Positions 25,068 through 34,415 of a stretch of DNA of 64,000 nucleotides are shown here, in pieces (position 1 is the first letter of the stretch; each line of letters starts with the position of its first letter). A program made the position numbers and the translations under genes. Origin of the DNA: Arthrobacter ramosus (lineage in GTDB: Bacteria; Actinomycetota; Actinomycetes; Actinomycetales; Micrococcaceae); the NCBI RefSeq assembly GCF_039535095.1, contig NZ_BAAAWN010000001.1:2046001-2110000 (forward strand). The letters run 5' to 3'. The notes under the pieces were generated by a model. It had not been told where the DNA came from and searched no databases. It worked only from the letters and a program-made list of their open reading frames with translations.

Positions 25068-26026
25068 TGCGCCATCCTGAGTCCAGGTTTCTTGGACTTT
25101 GAGGCACCGGCGCTGTTGTGTGATCGATGGCGCTCCTGGGCTGCATAATCGGTGGCTGTTGCTTCGAGCCTGCGCCGGTCGATCTTTTCGATGCCTTCGA
25201 GGATCGCGCCGATGGCTGCGTCCGAAAGAAGGCCGCGAAGGGCGCCAATGCTCCCGCCGGTCCGGTCCCAGAGGTAGAGAGACTCTTCTGCAAGGGATCC
25301 TGGGATGTGCGCAGCGAGCGGTAGGAGGTTTTCGACTCCGAGCACCAGATCGGCCCACGATTCACGGTCTGCTTTCGTCCCGCTGGAGTACGGGGTCATC
25401 TCGTGCAGGATCATGCGGGCTTTGATCTGGCGGCCCATCTCACCGGCGAAAAGATCGGTTGTCGGAAGATCAATTCCGGCGTAGAGAAAGGTCGCGTCCA
25501 AACGGTCCGCGAACTGCTTGAGCGTGCTTGCGGCTTCGGCTCCGGCCTGCCGGTTCGTTCTGAGGTTGTGCACTTCGTCGACGATCACTAAAGACGTGGC
25601 CATGGTGCGCAAAACGGCTACGACCTGTTCGGTGAGCGCCGGTGCGGTGGCTCTCGGTAGCACCGGTAGTCCAAGCCACTGCGCGAAGGCCTGCATGAGC
25701 ATTTTCGGCGTCGTGGCAGGCGGTACGACTGTGTAGACCACGGGCGCGAACCCCCGGTCGTCCTGGCGTCCGAGTCGTTTGCGCTCAGATCTCTCGTGGC
25801 GTTTGCCAAGAAGCAGAGCCGCCGTCGATTTCCCCATGCCTGCGGCGCCTGAGATGGCAAGGCCCCGCCTGGCGGTCGCCGTGCTGGCCGCGTTGCGTGC
25901 TATCGCGATTCGGGCTTGCCGGGAGAGTGCCTGCGTGTCCATGGTTTCCAGGACCGTGTCTGCCGCGAGCCATGCGAACCGGGCACGGTCATAGGCTGAC
26001 TTCGCCTCAGCGGAGAGCCCGCGCAC
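25064..26026 (-). CDS. tnsC: TnsC/TniB-family AAA+ ATPase of transposon A
   Basis: 320 residues from GTG 26026. Walker A is ISGAAGMGKSTAALLL (about 58-73) and Walker B SLVIVDEVHNLR (about 143-154), with a sensor-1 segment FLYAGIDLP. TnsC polymerises on DNA and passes target information from TniQ to the TnsAB transposase. The frame is open back to the tnsB stop at 26114 (residues IAIPDSLTTWRDF before the GTG), so a non-standard start closer to tnsB is possible. The tail overlaps tniQ. Confidence 0.9.
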   Translation of the reverse strand: MRGLSAEAKSAYDRARFAWLAADTVLETMDTQALSRQARIAIARNAASTATARRGLAISGAAGMGKSTAALLLGKRHERSERKRLGRQDDRGFAPVVYTVVPPATTPKMLMQAFAQWLGLPVLPRATAPALTEQVVAVLRTMATSLVIVDEVHNLRTNRQAGAEAASTLKQFADRLDATFLYAGIDLPTTDLFAGEMGRQIKARMILHEMTPYSSGTKADRESWADLVLGVENLLPLAAHIPGSLAEESLYLWDRTGGSIGALRGLLSDAAIGAILEGIEKIDRRRLEATATDYAAQERHRSHNSAGASKSKKPGLRMAQ

Positions 26027-26113
26027 CTCTCGCAGCGTCAGGCTTGGAGGCTCTTCGGGGGAGTGCGCGACAAAATCGCGCCATGTGGTCAGGCTGTCCG
26101 GAATGGCGATGTC

Positions 26114-28141
26114 TCAGTCCTCCAGAAGATCGATGCGCTGGCCATGGCGGCGCCGGGGAAACTCGATGATGACTGGGTCCGCCGCAGGGATCGGCGTAGG
26201 TTCCGTAGCAGCGGGTTCGGTGATCGCGTCCGGCGCGGCTGCCGGTTCCGGGACGGCCGACGGTGTTGCGTGTGTGCGTTGTGCAGCCTGACGCTCGGCG
26301 CGTCCGGTGGGAGCGGTCAGGATCCGATTGATCTCGGCAAGAAGATCCCCGCCGGGCACCGTCCCTCCTCGCCGGTCGATGGCCTTCTTCGCAGCCGCAA
26401 GGACGTCTCGGGAAAAGGGTCCCACAAGGTGCGTGGACAGGGTCCACTTCGCCTCGATCCACTGACCTTTCTCATGGTCACGGACGTAGATCGACTGAAG
26501 CCTATACGGGTCATACCGAACTTCCCAGCGTCCGTCCGCCGGGGAAGGGAGTCCGGAAGGGACTCCCCGGTATGGGTGAAAGCCCGGATTGTCGTAGTGG
26601 AGACCATGGAAATTGATCCCGTACGGCTGGATGCGCCGCCATTCCATTGGCAGGAGCGCGAGGTAGTCATCGCGGCTCAGGGCCACGGGGACCTGCGGTG
26701 CAACACTGGACAGGGCAGCGAACGCCTCGTTGGGCGTGAGGTCCTTCTTCGGCATGGCCGGGTGGCGAAGGCCCCGGTGGGGACGGTTCTGCCAGACCGC
26801 TACAAGCCACCAGTCCAGCAGGTTCTGCACTTCCGCGAGGGTGAAACTGGCCTCGGCGGCTGGGGCCTTGCCCCGCCGGACCACGTTCGGGCCGGTGTAG
26901 CCGGCCAGGTACTGGGTGAATCCTGTGTTGACGCCGGCAAAGAACCGTTCGACGTGTGGTTTGTCCGTGGGCGTCCGAGGGGCGGCTTTCGTGATGCTGA
27001 TCTGCAGACGCTCACAAGCTGCCGTGAAAGTCGAGCCGACAAAGACCTTGCCGCGGTCAACCGTGATGGATTCGGGCACGATGACCGGCTTGGCAGCAAT
27101 CGCGGCGCGCACTTCCTCATCACCCGGAAGCATCCCGGGCGGGAGCACGGAGCGCGTATAGCTCAGCGATGCATCCCATCCCGGCTGCATCGGCAGGGGA
27201 GTCATGGCACGGGCAAGCAGCACGGCCGCGTCCACTGCCTTCGTTGCCACCGGCCGCAGGATGGCGGCCAATGGAGTGCGCGTGGCGATGTCCAGTGCGA
27301 CGGTCAGGTCCACCCGGCCGCTGCTGCCGTCCGGATAAACAACCATGAGGTCCATCGGCGTCGAGTCGATCTCCACAAGCTCGCCGGGGCGTGACGGGGC
27401 TTGGCGTCCCCAGGGCCTGTCCGGTCGGTTTCCTTGGGTCCGGCGCGTGGTCGCGTTCCCGAACGGGTGCCTTGAACCCTCGATTTTCTTCAAAATGCGG
27501 TAGAGCGTTGCATCCGACGGCACGGCGAGATCTGCCTTGGCTGCCACCGCCCGGACCCGAGCAATGACGCGGGATCGCGTGCCCGTTGAAGCATCCTTCT
27601 GCCCGGACACCTCGGCCTCGACCAGGGCAAGAACTCTGGGATCGGTTCGCCCGGCCAAGCGCACCTCGCGGGTGGCCCTGCCGTCCGCGAGGCCCCCGAT
27701 GCCATGCGCACGGTAATCGGCGATATGGCGGAACATTGTCCGCTCAGTCATGGCCATCCCACGGGCAGCGAGCTCCGTCAACTTGGCCTCGATCCGGACC
27801 TGCAAGGGGTTGGCCAGGTCGTATTCGGGCTTCGGGTTCGTGCCGGGCGGTGACCCTGGAGGAATCCCATGGAGCACTTCATGCACGTGCCGGTGCAGGG
27901 ACATGACCCAGTCACGGGCGCCGGGGGAGAGCCTCTCCAACGCAGCCGCATTGTCCAGCGAGGGGAGGGCCGGGGGATCATCCGGCAAGTACGAATCATC
28001 GATCAACAGATCGGCCACCCGAACCCGTCGGATGCGATTGGTAGCAAGATTCTTCAAGGCCAGCTCGGGCCCGTCCTGGGCTACAACCTGCCAGGATCCT
28101 CCGTCGAACTGGATGAAATCGAAAAGGCGGACGGACTTCAC
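26114..28141 (-). CDS. tnsB: TnsB/TniA-family DDE transposase of transposon A
   Basis: 675 residues from GTG 28141, overlapping the tnsA stop by 4 nt. An N-terminal DNA-binding region with HTH parts (MAMTERTMFRHIADYRAHGI) is followed by an rve-type catalytic domain: first Asp in GELVEIDSTPMDLM, second Asp in ITVDRGKVFVGSTF, Glu in KPHVERFFAGVN, then the Mu-transposase C-terminal barrel. It binds the end repeats, cuts and joins the 3-prime ends. Long frames on the opposite strand here (for example 26063-27394) are accidental. Confidence 0.93.
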   Translation of the reverse strand: MKSVRLFDFIQFDGGSWQVVAQDGPELALKNLATNRIRRVRVADLLIDDSYLPDDPPALPSLDNAAALERLSPGARDWVMSLHRHVHEVLHGIPPGSPPGTNPKPEYDLANPLQVRIEAKLTELAARGMAMTERTMFRHIADYRAHGIGGLADGRATREVRLAGRTDPRVLALVEAEVSGQKDASTGTRSRVIARVRAVAAKADLAVPSDATLYRILKKIEGSRHPFGNATTRRTQGNRPDRPWGRQAPSRPGELVEIDSTPMDLMVVYPDGSSGRVDLTVALDIATRTPLAAILRPVATKAVDAAVLLARAMTPLPMQPGWDASLSYTRSVLPPGMLPGDEEVRAAIAAKPVIVPESITVDRGKVFVGSTFTAACERLQISITKAAPRTPTDKPHVERFFAGVNTGFTQYLAGYTGPNVVRRGKAPAAEASFTLAEVQNLLDWWLVAVWQNRPHRGLRHPAMPKKDLTPNEAFAALSSVAPQVPVALSRDDYLALLPMEWRRIQPYGINFHGLHYDNPGFHPYRGVPSGLPSPADGRWEVRYDPYRLQSIYVRDHEKGQWIEAKWTLSTHLVGPFSRDVLAAAKKAIDRRGGTVPGGDLLAEINRILTAPTGRAERQAAQRTHATPSAVPEPAAAPDAITEPAATEPTPIPAADPVIIEFPRRRHGQRIDLLED

Positions 28142-28938
28142 GACGCAGCCGCCAGTCTGGGCATCGGCGACTTTTCCTGGGCCGGGGCGATCCAAGTCTC
28201 CATCGACAATGGCTCGTCCAGGCCGACTTGGAGGACCCCGATGAAGGCCAAATGCAGCAGATGGGCCTGAACGGTGGAAGGTTCGAGCCGCAGCATTCGC
28301 GAAGCGCGCCGCACACCAGCGGACACGGAGACACCCGAACCGACGGCATCCATGATCGCGGGCACGATCGTGCTGCCCGGGGCATATCTGTGAAGACGGT
28401 ATCCCGAGAGCCACCGAAGGTTCGAAGCCGCCGGCTCGGCAACCCCGGAGAACACCTCATAGTCCCATCCGGCCTCCTCGCACAACGCCCGGGTCATGGA
28501 AAACTGACGGCGGCCGGCCTCCAGATGGTCCGGATGCCGCACATCCACAACGCGTCCACCGCCATCGCTCAGCCGCACAAAGAAATCAGGCACATGACCA
28601 CGGGCACCCTCAGTCCCTCTAGGCCACAGCACGGCAAACGGCTGGGACGCAATGCCGACAATGTCCTCGTCGTAATCGGCAAGCATCAGGAAATCCCGCT
28701 CCAGCAGACTCTCAAAACCCACATGCGAGCCGGTTGTACTGGACCACCATAAACCCTCGTAATTCCGCTTACCAGGCCAGGAAAAGAACGAACGAACAGG
28801 CAGCGCAGACTCCAGACGCAGCGATGCCCAAGCCGCCAACACCGGCTCATCCAGCATGCGCCCATCCAACCGAGCGAGAATCCGAACCGAGTCAGTCGAA
28901 TTCGCCGGCAGGGACCTCAAAGCCTCACATTCAGCCAC
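28138..28938 (-). CDS. tnsA: TnsA-like endonuclease subunit of transposon A
   Basis: 266 residues. The nuclease core reads VGFESLLERDFLMLADYDED (Glu), GHVPDFFVRLSDG (Asp) and GRVVDVRHPD. Classical TnsA has Lys in the last motif (VEVK-like), whereas both TnsA proteins of this window have Arg (VVDVR). A C-terminal helical/winged part follows (AGVRRASRMLRLEPSTVQAH). TnsA cuts the 5-prime ends so that the element moves by cut-and-paste. It is the first gene of the operon and lies next to the right end, whose repeats probably let TnsB control its transcription. Confidence 0.85.
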   Translation of the reverse strand: MAECEALRSLPANSTDSVRILARLDGRMLDEPVLAAWASLRLESALPVRSFFSWPGKRNYEGLWWSSTTGSHVGFESLLERDFLMLADYDEDIVGIASQPFAVLWPRGTEGARGHVPDFFVRLSDGGGRVVDVRHPDHLEAGRRQFSMTRALCEEAGWDYEVFSGVAEPAASNLRWLSGYRLHRYAPGSTIVPAIMDAVGSGVSVSAGVRRASRMLRLEPSTVQAHLLHLAFIGVLQVGLDEPLSMETWIAPAQEKSPMPRLAAAS

Positions 28939-28939
28939 C

Positions 28940-29010
28940 CTGACAACTTAACTGAGAATCACCCGGAATCCGTCAACTGACACGTTGAATGCGAAAACTG
29001 ACATCTGGAA
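28940..29010. repeat. Right end of transposon A up to the insertion point of B
   Basis: Three related sites: CTGACAACTTAACTGAGAA at 28940-28958, AACTGACACGTTGAATG at 28975-28991, and AACTGACATCTGGAA at 28996-29010, the last cut by transposon B. Its missing end, TGAGAACGGACA, is at 34562-34573. Confidence 0.8.
29006..29010. repeat. Left target-site duplication of transposon B (TGGAA)
   Basis: TGGAA precedes the terminal TGTCCCG of B; the same five bases follow its other terminus at 34557-34561. Five base pairs is the normal Tn7-like duplication. Confidence 0.88.
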
Positions 29011-29116
29011 TGTCCCGTCTCAAATAAGTTGGACCACATCGCCTCGGAAATGCGCGGTTGGGTCAACTGAAGTGAGGCAAATTTCCCCGATTCGTCTCAC
29101 TTCAGTTGACCCAACC
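29011..29116. repeat. Left end of transposon B: TnsB-type sites
   Basis: GTCTCAAATAAGTTGGACC lies at 29017-29035. A perfect 21-bp inverted pair follows: GGTTGGGTCAACTGAAG... at 29056-29076 and its complement at 29096-29116, 19 bp apart. The core GTCTCAC-TTCAGTTGACCC recurs at the right end. Confidence 0.85.
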
Positions 29117-29182
29117 CTTCGAATCCTGGCGTTGACTTCACTCCAGCCGCCGTTGCGCCACCTTCTAGCTAAAGTTTGAACA

Positions 29183-29482
29183 ATGGACGAGCAAACGCGA
29201 GTTTCGATCGATTTCCTTCGCGAGGCGTTGGATGTTCTACTCCGACACCTTGAGGAGGTTCACGGCCCCGAGGTGCGGCTTGAGAAGGAATACTTCTGGT
29301 CAATCCCTGAGGAGCGGCTTTATGACGTCTATACGGAGCCGTCATCGTTCAGCATCGGTCAGTTGACTGAGTGCATCGCGAATTTACAGGGTGTGACCGC
29401 CAACCCTGAAGAGGCCGTGTCATATGGCCTTGTGTGGATTGCCGATTTGCTGAGGGCCGTCGGTCAAACTGTCGTTCGGTGA
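29183..29482 (+). CDS. Small hypothetical cargo protein of transposon B
   Basis: 99 residues, acidic and helical (SIDFLREALDVLLRHLEEVH), with a conserved-looking middle YFWSIPEERLYDVYTEPSSF and GYGLVWIADLLRAVG near the end (here SYGLVWIADLLR). No signal peptide or membrane segment. It resembles a group of short uncharacterised bacterial proteins, but no function can be given. It is the only plus-strand gene of the element, placed between the left end and tniQ, the usual cargo slot. 29483-29663 holds nothing recognised. Confidence 0.65.
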   Translation: MDEQTRVSIDFLREALDVLLRHLEEVHGPEVRLEKEYFWSIPEERLYDVYTEPSSFSIGQLTECIANLQGVTANPEEAVSYGLVWIADLLRAVGQTVVR

Positions 29483-29663
29483 GGCTCCTGCACCCAGGTC
29501 TGCAGGGGTTCTAGGGCGCCGCGTCGATCATCAAGGCATTCGATTGGCGGCCTCCACGCTTAGCCGGTTTCTGCTCGCGGGATGGTGACCCGGGGTGCGG
29601 GCCGCCGGGTTGTTGCGACCAAGGACCGGGTACCGTGTGATGGCTATCCATGGCCAGGGTCGA

Positions 29664-30524
29664 TCATCGCGGCTTGGATGCATTGATGGCGTCTGATCCG
29701 CGGAATCCGGGTAGCCAGTCGGAGCGCATCCAGTCCCGCAGGGGGTCTGAGGCTCCACGTGGTTGCCAGCCGTCAGTGACTTCAACGCTGATGCGGTCCA
29801 GGAATTGGTCGGGATGGCGCGAGTGGGCGATTTCGGCCCAGCGGGGCGAAGCCATAACCGCGGTGAGATCGACGATGGACGGGTAGAGCGAGGCTGCCAC
29901 GACGGCGTGGCTGTTGGCATGCCTCGGCTGATTGGCGGCGAGGGTGTCGTATATGTCCGTGGCGGCAGTGAAGTGGTGGAACTGGTCATACCAGCGCCAG
30001 TTGATGACAGCGGCAATGTGGAAGGCTTTGCGGACTCCGGAGCGTCCGTGCCGTGTGATGAGGTTCCTGTGGTGGTGCCAGGCTGTGGTGATCTCGGGGC
30101 TGTCGCGGATGGACAACTGGTCCGTGACCCCTGTGACACCGTCTCCAAGCCAGAGGCGATGGCGCAGGCAGATGACCTGTTCGTGGGTGCTGTAGATCTG
30201 AACGAAACGGCCGGCGCCGCGGGCAAGGGTGCAGTGGTGGCAGGCGACGATGTGGGTCGCGCGGATGGGACGTCCGGCCAGTTTTTGCCGCAGTGACGGG
30301 GCGGGGTCGTGCTGGCCAAGCTGGGGCATCGCCAGCTCTAGTACGGCCGGGTCGCAGTTCGTCCATGCGGCAAGGCTTTCGATCCATGGGCGGCGGTTGC
30401 GCTTCAAGAGGGTTCTGAGCTGACCGGGCCGGAGGGCGTTGGCGGTTTCGAGCCGCCGAATGAAGGAGGGCGTGGTCTCGTCTCGGTAGGGATGGACGGG
30501 TCTGGGTAGTGGCCGGGGTGTCAT
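29664..30524 (-). CDS. tniQ: TniQ-family target-selection protein of transposon B
   Basis: 286 residues from ATG 30524, overlapping the tnsC stop (ATGA). The N-terminus LPRPVHPYRDETTPSFIRRL is the TniQ pattern, and a zinc-finger-like region ACHHC...VICLRHRLWLG follows (Cys-x2-Cys, Cys-x2-His). The remainder is helical. It would choose the target and load TnsC. The target actually used was the end of transposon A. Confidence 0.87.
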   Translation of the reverse strand: MTPRPLPRPVHPYRDETTPSFIRRLETANALRPGQLRTLLKRNRRPWIESLAAWTNCDPAVLELAMPQLGQHDPAPSLRQKLAGRPIRATHIVACHHCTLARGAGRFVQIYSTHEQVICLRHRLWLGDGVTGVTDQLSIRDSPEITTAWHHHRNLITRHGRSGVRKAFHIAAVINWRWYDQFHHFTAATDIYDTLAANQPRHANSHAVVAASLYPSIVDLTAVMASPRWAEIAHSRHPDQFLDRISVEVTDGWQPRGASDPLRDWMRSDWLPGFRGSDAINASKPR

Positions 30525-31549
30525 CGTGCGGACGGGGTGGTCGTGGCGGGTCGGGGTGCGAGGGATTCGGCTGCGTGGTCGATGCTGGTCTCGTTGAGTA
30601 GTTCGCGGTTGATCTTCTCGGTGCCGGTGAGGATGGCCATGATGGCGGCTTGGCGGATCAGGTGGGAGAGGCTGCTGATGCTGCCGCCGGTGCGGTAGTG
30701 CAGATGCTGGGCTTGGGCGGTGAGGGTGCCGGGTTCGTGGTGGTGCAGGCGCAGGCCGTTTTCGAGGGTGGCGACCAGAGCCTGCCATTCATCGGTGAAC
30801 GGGAACGGGCCGGTGGTCTTGAGAACTGAGCGGGCGGAAATCTGCCGTCCGCGGAGACCGGTGAACAGTCCGGAGTTTTCGACGTTGATGCCGGCGTAGA
30901 CGAAGGTGGCAGGCATGTGCTCGGTGAAGTATTTGAGGTGGTCGGACATGTCTTCGCCGGCGCTGGTGGCCAGGTTCAGGTTGTGGATCTCGTCCACGAT
31001 CACGAGATCTGTCTTGGCGTCTGTGAGGACTTGGCAGACGGCGTCGGCGATGTCGGTGACGTTCTGGCGTGGGCGTTGAGGCAGTCCGAGGAAGTTGGCG
31101 AATTCGCTCGCCAGTTTCCGCGGGGAGCCTTTCGGCGGGGTGGTGATGTAGACGACGGGGATGCGGTCCTGTCTGGGGTATTTGCGCCGGATGAGCAGTT
31201 CGTGGGTTTTGCCGAGGAGTTTGATGGCCGTGGTTTTGCCGGAGGCCCAGGGGCCGGAGACGACCAGTCCGCGGCGGGCGCTGATCTCGCGTTGGTTGAG
31301 CATCATCAACAGGCGGCCCTGGTTGGTGATGGAGCGCACGGTTGAGGTTTCCACGATGACCAGTTCGGAGTGGTAGCTGATGCGCTGCTCGTCGTAGCGT
31401 TCACGCTGGGAGGAGCTCATGGCCGCCAGAGTTGCGGGATCGAGCGGGTCGATCGTGGGCGCGACGGAGGTAACGAAGCTCCGCCATCCCTGCAGTGTGG
31501 TGGTCGGCGCCCGACTGGTGCTTGGGAGTTCTGCTGCTTCTACCACCAT
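30521..31549 (-). CDS. tnsC: TnsC/TniB-family AAA+ ATPase of transposon B
   Basis: 342 residues from ATG 31549, overlapping the tnsB stop by 10 nt. Walker A is VSGPWASGKTTAIKLL (about 98-113), Walker B DLVIVDEIHNLNLA, sensor segment FVYAGINVENSG. The N-terminal 90 residues (GWRSFVTSVAPTIDPLDP...) form the usual TnsC extension. It links TniQ-marked target DNA to the transposase. Confidence 0.9.
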   Translation of the reverse strand: MVVEAAELPSTSRAPTTTLQGWRSFVTSVAPTIDPLDPATLAAMSSSQRERYDEQRISYHSELVIVETSTVRSITNQGRLLMMLNQREISARRGLVVSGPWASGKTTAIKLLGKTHELLIRRKYPRQDRIPVVYITTPPKGSPRKLASEFANFLGLPQRPRQNVTDIADAVCQVLTDAKTDLVIVDEIHNLNLATSAGEDMSDHLKYFTEHMPATFVYAGINVENSGLFTGLRGRQISARSVLKTTGPFPFTDEWQALVATLENGLRLHHHEPGTLTAQAQHLHYRTGGSISSLSHLIRQAAIMAILTGTEKINRELLNETSIDHAAESLAPRPATTTPSAR

Positions 31550-33654
31550 TCGTCGGCCCTTTCCTGAGGGTTATAGATTCTCAGCGGAATGATCTTGGCC
31601 AGCTTTTCGGGCTGGTCCGACTGTTCGTCCCGCGCCTTGGAGGGCTCTGTTTCAAGACCGGGACCCGTGCCGGTGCGGGATTGTGTGGCCTCTGGGGAGG
31701 GCAGGGGTCGAGACGGCGCTTCGCCTGCCCTGCTCCGGGCGATGACGCGGTGCACTTTCTTGGCTGTTTTGTGGGACTTCGGGGCTGCGGGAGATGCGCG
31801 GTCAAGAAGATTGTCGACGGCGGCTTTGATCGTTGCCTCGGACGGACTATCCGTCCCGCGCCCGGCAACCATTTGCCGTCCAAGTTCCCAGATCGTGTCA
31901 CCGAATGGCTGCGGACTAGTGTGGAGTTGTCGCCAGAACGCGGTGATCCAGCCACTGCCATGGTGGTTGCGGACCCAAACGCGGGTGACGTCGTAGGGGT
32001 CGTAGCGGATTTCCCAGAGCTGTCTGAGGGCCTTCATACCGGACTCCTGACCCCGGTAGGGATTGAGCTCTGCGCTGTCGTAGATCCGGTGGCGGATTTT
32101 GACACCGTAGCTGTTGATGACCCGTGTCACGGCTGGGAGCAACTGGATGTAGTTCTCCGCGTCCAGCGGGACCGGCACGTAGCCGGCGACATTGAGCAGG
32201 GCAGCGTATTTATCATTCGGGCTGAGGATTCTGCCCGGGGTCAGCGGGTCGCGCAGCCCTTCGTGGGGCCGGTTTTGCCATGCGGTGATGATCCATTCGT
32301 CCAGGAGGTCCTGCAGCTCGAGCAGGGAGAAAACGGCCTGGAGGTCGGCGTTCTTGCCGCGGCGTTCAACGGAGGAACCGAGGTAGCCGGTGACGTACTG
32401 GGCAAACAGCGTCCCCACGGATTGTAGGGTCCGCTCGACGATCGGTTTGTCCGTGGGGGTGTCAGGGTGGGCTGGTTGGAAGCTGATTCCCAGGCTTCTG
32501 CAGGCGTTCTTGAAGGTGTGGGATATGTAGGCCTTGCCGTGGTCGCAGACGATGGTTTCGGGCATGATGATCGGCTTCGCTGCCGCGTTTTGCAGCCGGG
32601 CATCGATGGAGCGCATGGCCTGGTAGGGGAGTGCAGAGGCGGCCATGGACACCGCTTCGGACCAACCGGGCCGCATCGTTTCCGGGGTGACGCATCGGGC
32701 CAGCAGCAAGGCAGCGTCGACGGCTTTCGTGGATGGTCTCAGCACGGCGGCGGGTATGCTGCGGGTGGCCACGTCGACGAGTGCGGTGAGCTCGACGCGT
32801 CCGGTGATTCCGTCCTCGAATTCGACGGCGATGTCCAGGGGAGTGGAGTCGATCTGCATCAGTTCACCGGGACGGACGGGGTGGACGGCTCCGAACGGTC
32901 CGTCGGGTTGCTGGGAGAGTGTTCGTCGGGTGCGTGCCGAGCCGGTGGCATGGCGGCCCTGCGCCAGCTTCTTGACCAGGCGGTGGAATGTTGCCCGGGA
33001 CGGGATTTCCACGTCGCTTCCGTGCTCGGCCTGAACATGCTTTTCGACATCCCGCCGGATGCGGTCCATGGACCCGGAGGACTGGTCCGTGTTGTGTTGC
33101 AGCACGATGGTGAGTGCATCGATGAAGCGTTGGTCCACTTGTCCGGCAGTCGGTGTGCGGCGGACGAGGCGCTGATCAACCAGGCCGACGATGCCCCGGG
33201 TTTCGTAGGCGCGGGTCAGCCGCTTGAGCGTGCTGAGGCTAAGAGGATTGCCCGTCTTCTGGAGTTCGGCTTCCTTGGTCATCAGCCGTTGCCGCAGAGA
33301 TCGTGAGGTCACGTCGTAGTCCCGGCGGGGCCGGGTCCCTGGTTCGGCTCCGGCTGGAACGCCGTCGAGGACCTCCGTGATGTGGTTCTCCAACCAGTGC
33401 GCCCGATCTTTGGCCGGGGCGGGCAGAGCCTCGAAGATCTTGGATTCACCGAGACCTCTGCGGCGAATCCCGTCAATGCCGATCAGCCTGAATGACTTGT
33501 CGGTAAGGAGCGTCGTCATCAGGACGTTCAGTGGTGTCTCCTGGCCGGCCCTGAGTTCTGCGACCTCTCCGTTCAGGGCGACGAACACGTAATCTTTGCC
33601 GTCGAATTCGACCCGATCTCCGAGGCGGAGTATGCCCGTCTTGTGTGTTGTCAC
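31540..33654 (-). CDS. tnsB: TnsB/TniA-family DDE transposase of transposon B
   Basis: 704 residues from GTG 33654, overlapping the tnsA stop by 4 nt. Catalytic Asp in PGELMQIDSTPLDIAV, second Asp in IVCDHGKAYISHTF, Glu in KPIVERTLQSVG; a Mu-type C-terminal domain follows (LDAENYIQLLPAVTRVI...). The C-terminal 90 residues are basic and low-complexity, probably the TnsC-contacting tail. It should recognise the 21-bp repeats of B's ends, which differ from those of A. Confidence 0.93.
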   Translation of the reverse strand: MTTHKTGILRLGDRVEFDGKDYVFVALNGEVAELRAGQETPLNVLMTTLLTDKSFRLIGIDGIRRRGLGESKIFEALPAPAKDRAHWLENHITEVLDGVPAGAEPGTRPRRDYDVTSRSLRQRLMTKEAELQKTGNPLSLSTLKRLTRAYETRGIVGLVDQRLVRRTPTAGQVDQRFIDALTIVLQHNTDQSSGSMDRIRRDVEKHVQAEHGSDVEIPSRATFHRLVKKLAQGRHATGSARTRRTLSQQPDGPFGAVHPVRPGELMQIDSTPLDIAVEFEDGITGRVELTALVDVATRSIPAAVLRPSTKAVDAALLLARCVTPETMRPGWSEAVSMAASALPYQAMRSIDARLQNAAAKPIIMPETIVCDHGKAYISHTFKNACRSLGISFQPAHPDTPTDKPIVERTLQSVGTLFAQYVTGYLGSSVERRGKNADLQAVFSLLELQDLLDEWIITAWQNRPHEGLRDPLTPGRILSPNDKYAALLNVAGYVPVPLDAENYIQLLPAVTRVINSYGVKIRHRIYDSAELNPYRGQESGMKALRQLWEIRYDPYDVTRVWVRNHHGSGWITAFWRQLHTSPQPFGDTIWELGRQMVAGRGTDSPSEATIKAAVDNLLDRASPAAPKSHKTAKKVHRVIARSRAGEAPSRPLPSPEATQSRTGTGPGLETEPSKARDEQSDQPEKLAKIIPLRIYNPQERADEWW

Positions 33655-34415
33655 AGCTTTGCTTTCAAAGTCACTTCAGAGTCGTGGCCAAGAGTCCGGG
33701 ACCTCAGCTCGGTGGTGAACGTGCCGTTCCAGAGCAGATGAAACAGCGTCGGCAGCACGGTCACAGGGTGACCAAAGGCAGCGCTCAAGTAGTCGATTGT
33801 CGTCGGACCGTCGTGCAGGCATTCCTGCATCGCCTGGGCATGGGCAGGGTCCAGGCAACGCGGATGTCTGTAGCCTGACAACCAACGAAGGTTGGCAACG
33901 AATGCCCGGGGGAGTCCGCCGACTCTTCTGTAGCCCCAGCCGACTGAGGCGCAAGCGGACTCCGTGGCCGTGAACACCTCCTGATCACGCTCACGAATGC
34001 GCTCATCCGGGCGGACATCAACGACGAGGCCAGTGCCGTCACTCAGCCGTGCGAAGTAATCCGGTATATGCCAGCGGTGCCCGCCGCCGAGCTCAAAATC
34101 GAGGCGGAATGGTTGTGAGGCGATGCCCACGACGGCGGGATCGAAGTCAAGGGCAAGTAGATGGTCCCGTTCCAACCAGGACTCGTAGCCAACCAGGCGG
34201 GCATTGGTGGCGCACCAGAGCAGGCCGGTGAAATTGCGCTGTCCTTTGAAGGACGGGAACACTCGGGCAGGCGAATAATCCTCGAACGGCAACCACCACG
34301 CCGCGCCAAGCGGTTGAGTCGTCAAGGAGCCGGATTCGTACTCGCGCGCCGAGACATGGCACACGCTGGAAACGTAGCCCAAATCCTGCCCGACCGCTGA
34401 CGAAGAAGCCGCCAT
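33651..34415 (-). CDS. tnsA: TnsA-like endonuclease subunit of transposon B
   Basis: 254 residues from ATG 34415. Nuclease core: VGYESWLERDHLLALDFDPA (Glu), WHIPDYFARLSDG (Asp), GLVVDVRPDE (Arg in place of the classical Lys, as in A). The shared words FKGQRNFTGLLW, ASQPF and NLRWLSGYR show common ancestry with A's TnsA. The start codon lies in the first 21-bp end repeat, so transposase binding there would cover the tnsA translation start and promoter. Confidence 0.85.
   Translation of the reverse strand: MAASSSAVGQDLGYVSSVCHVSAREYESGSLTTQPLGAAWWLPFEDYSPARVFPSFKGQRNFTGLLWCATNARLVGYESWLERDHLLALDFDPAVVGIASQPFRLDFELGGGHRWHIPDYFARLSDGTGLVVDVRPDERIRERDQEVFTATESACASVGWGYRRVGGLPRAFVANLRWLSGYRHPRCLDPAHAQAMQECLHDGPTTIDYLSAAFGHPVTVLPTLFHLLWNGTFTTELRSRTLGHDSEVTLKAKL

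Noticed and set aside
26063..27394. A 443-residue plus-strand frame inside transposon A
   Set aside because: It is the antisense of tnsB; the minus strand shows the DDE motifs.
23442..29022. Transposons A and B as two neighbours in tandem, with A ending near 29003 or 29022
   Set aside because: No target duplication fits such an end of A. The nested model explains every base at both junctions, with TGGAA and GTTTGG duplicated.
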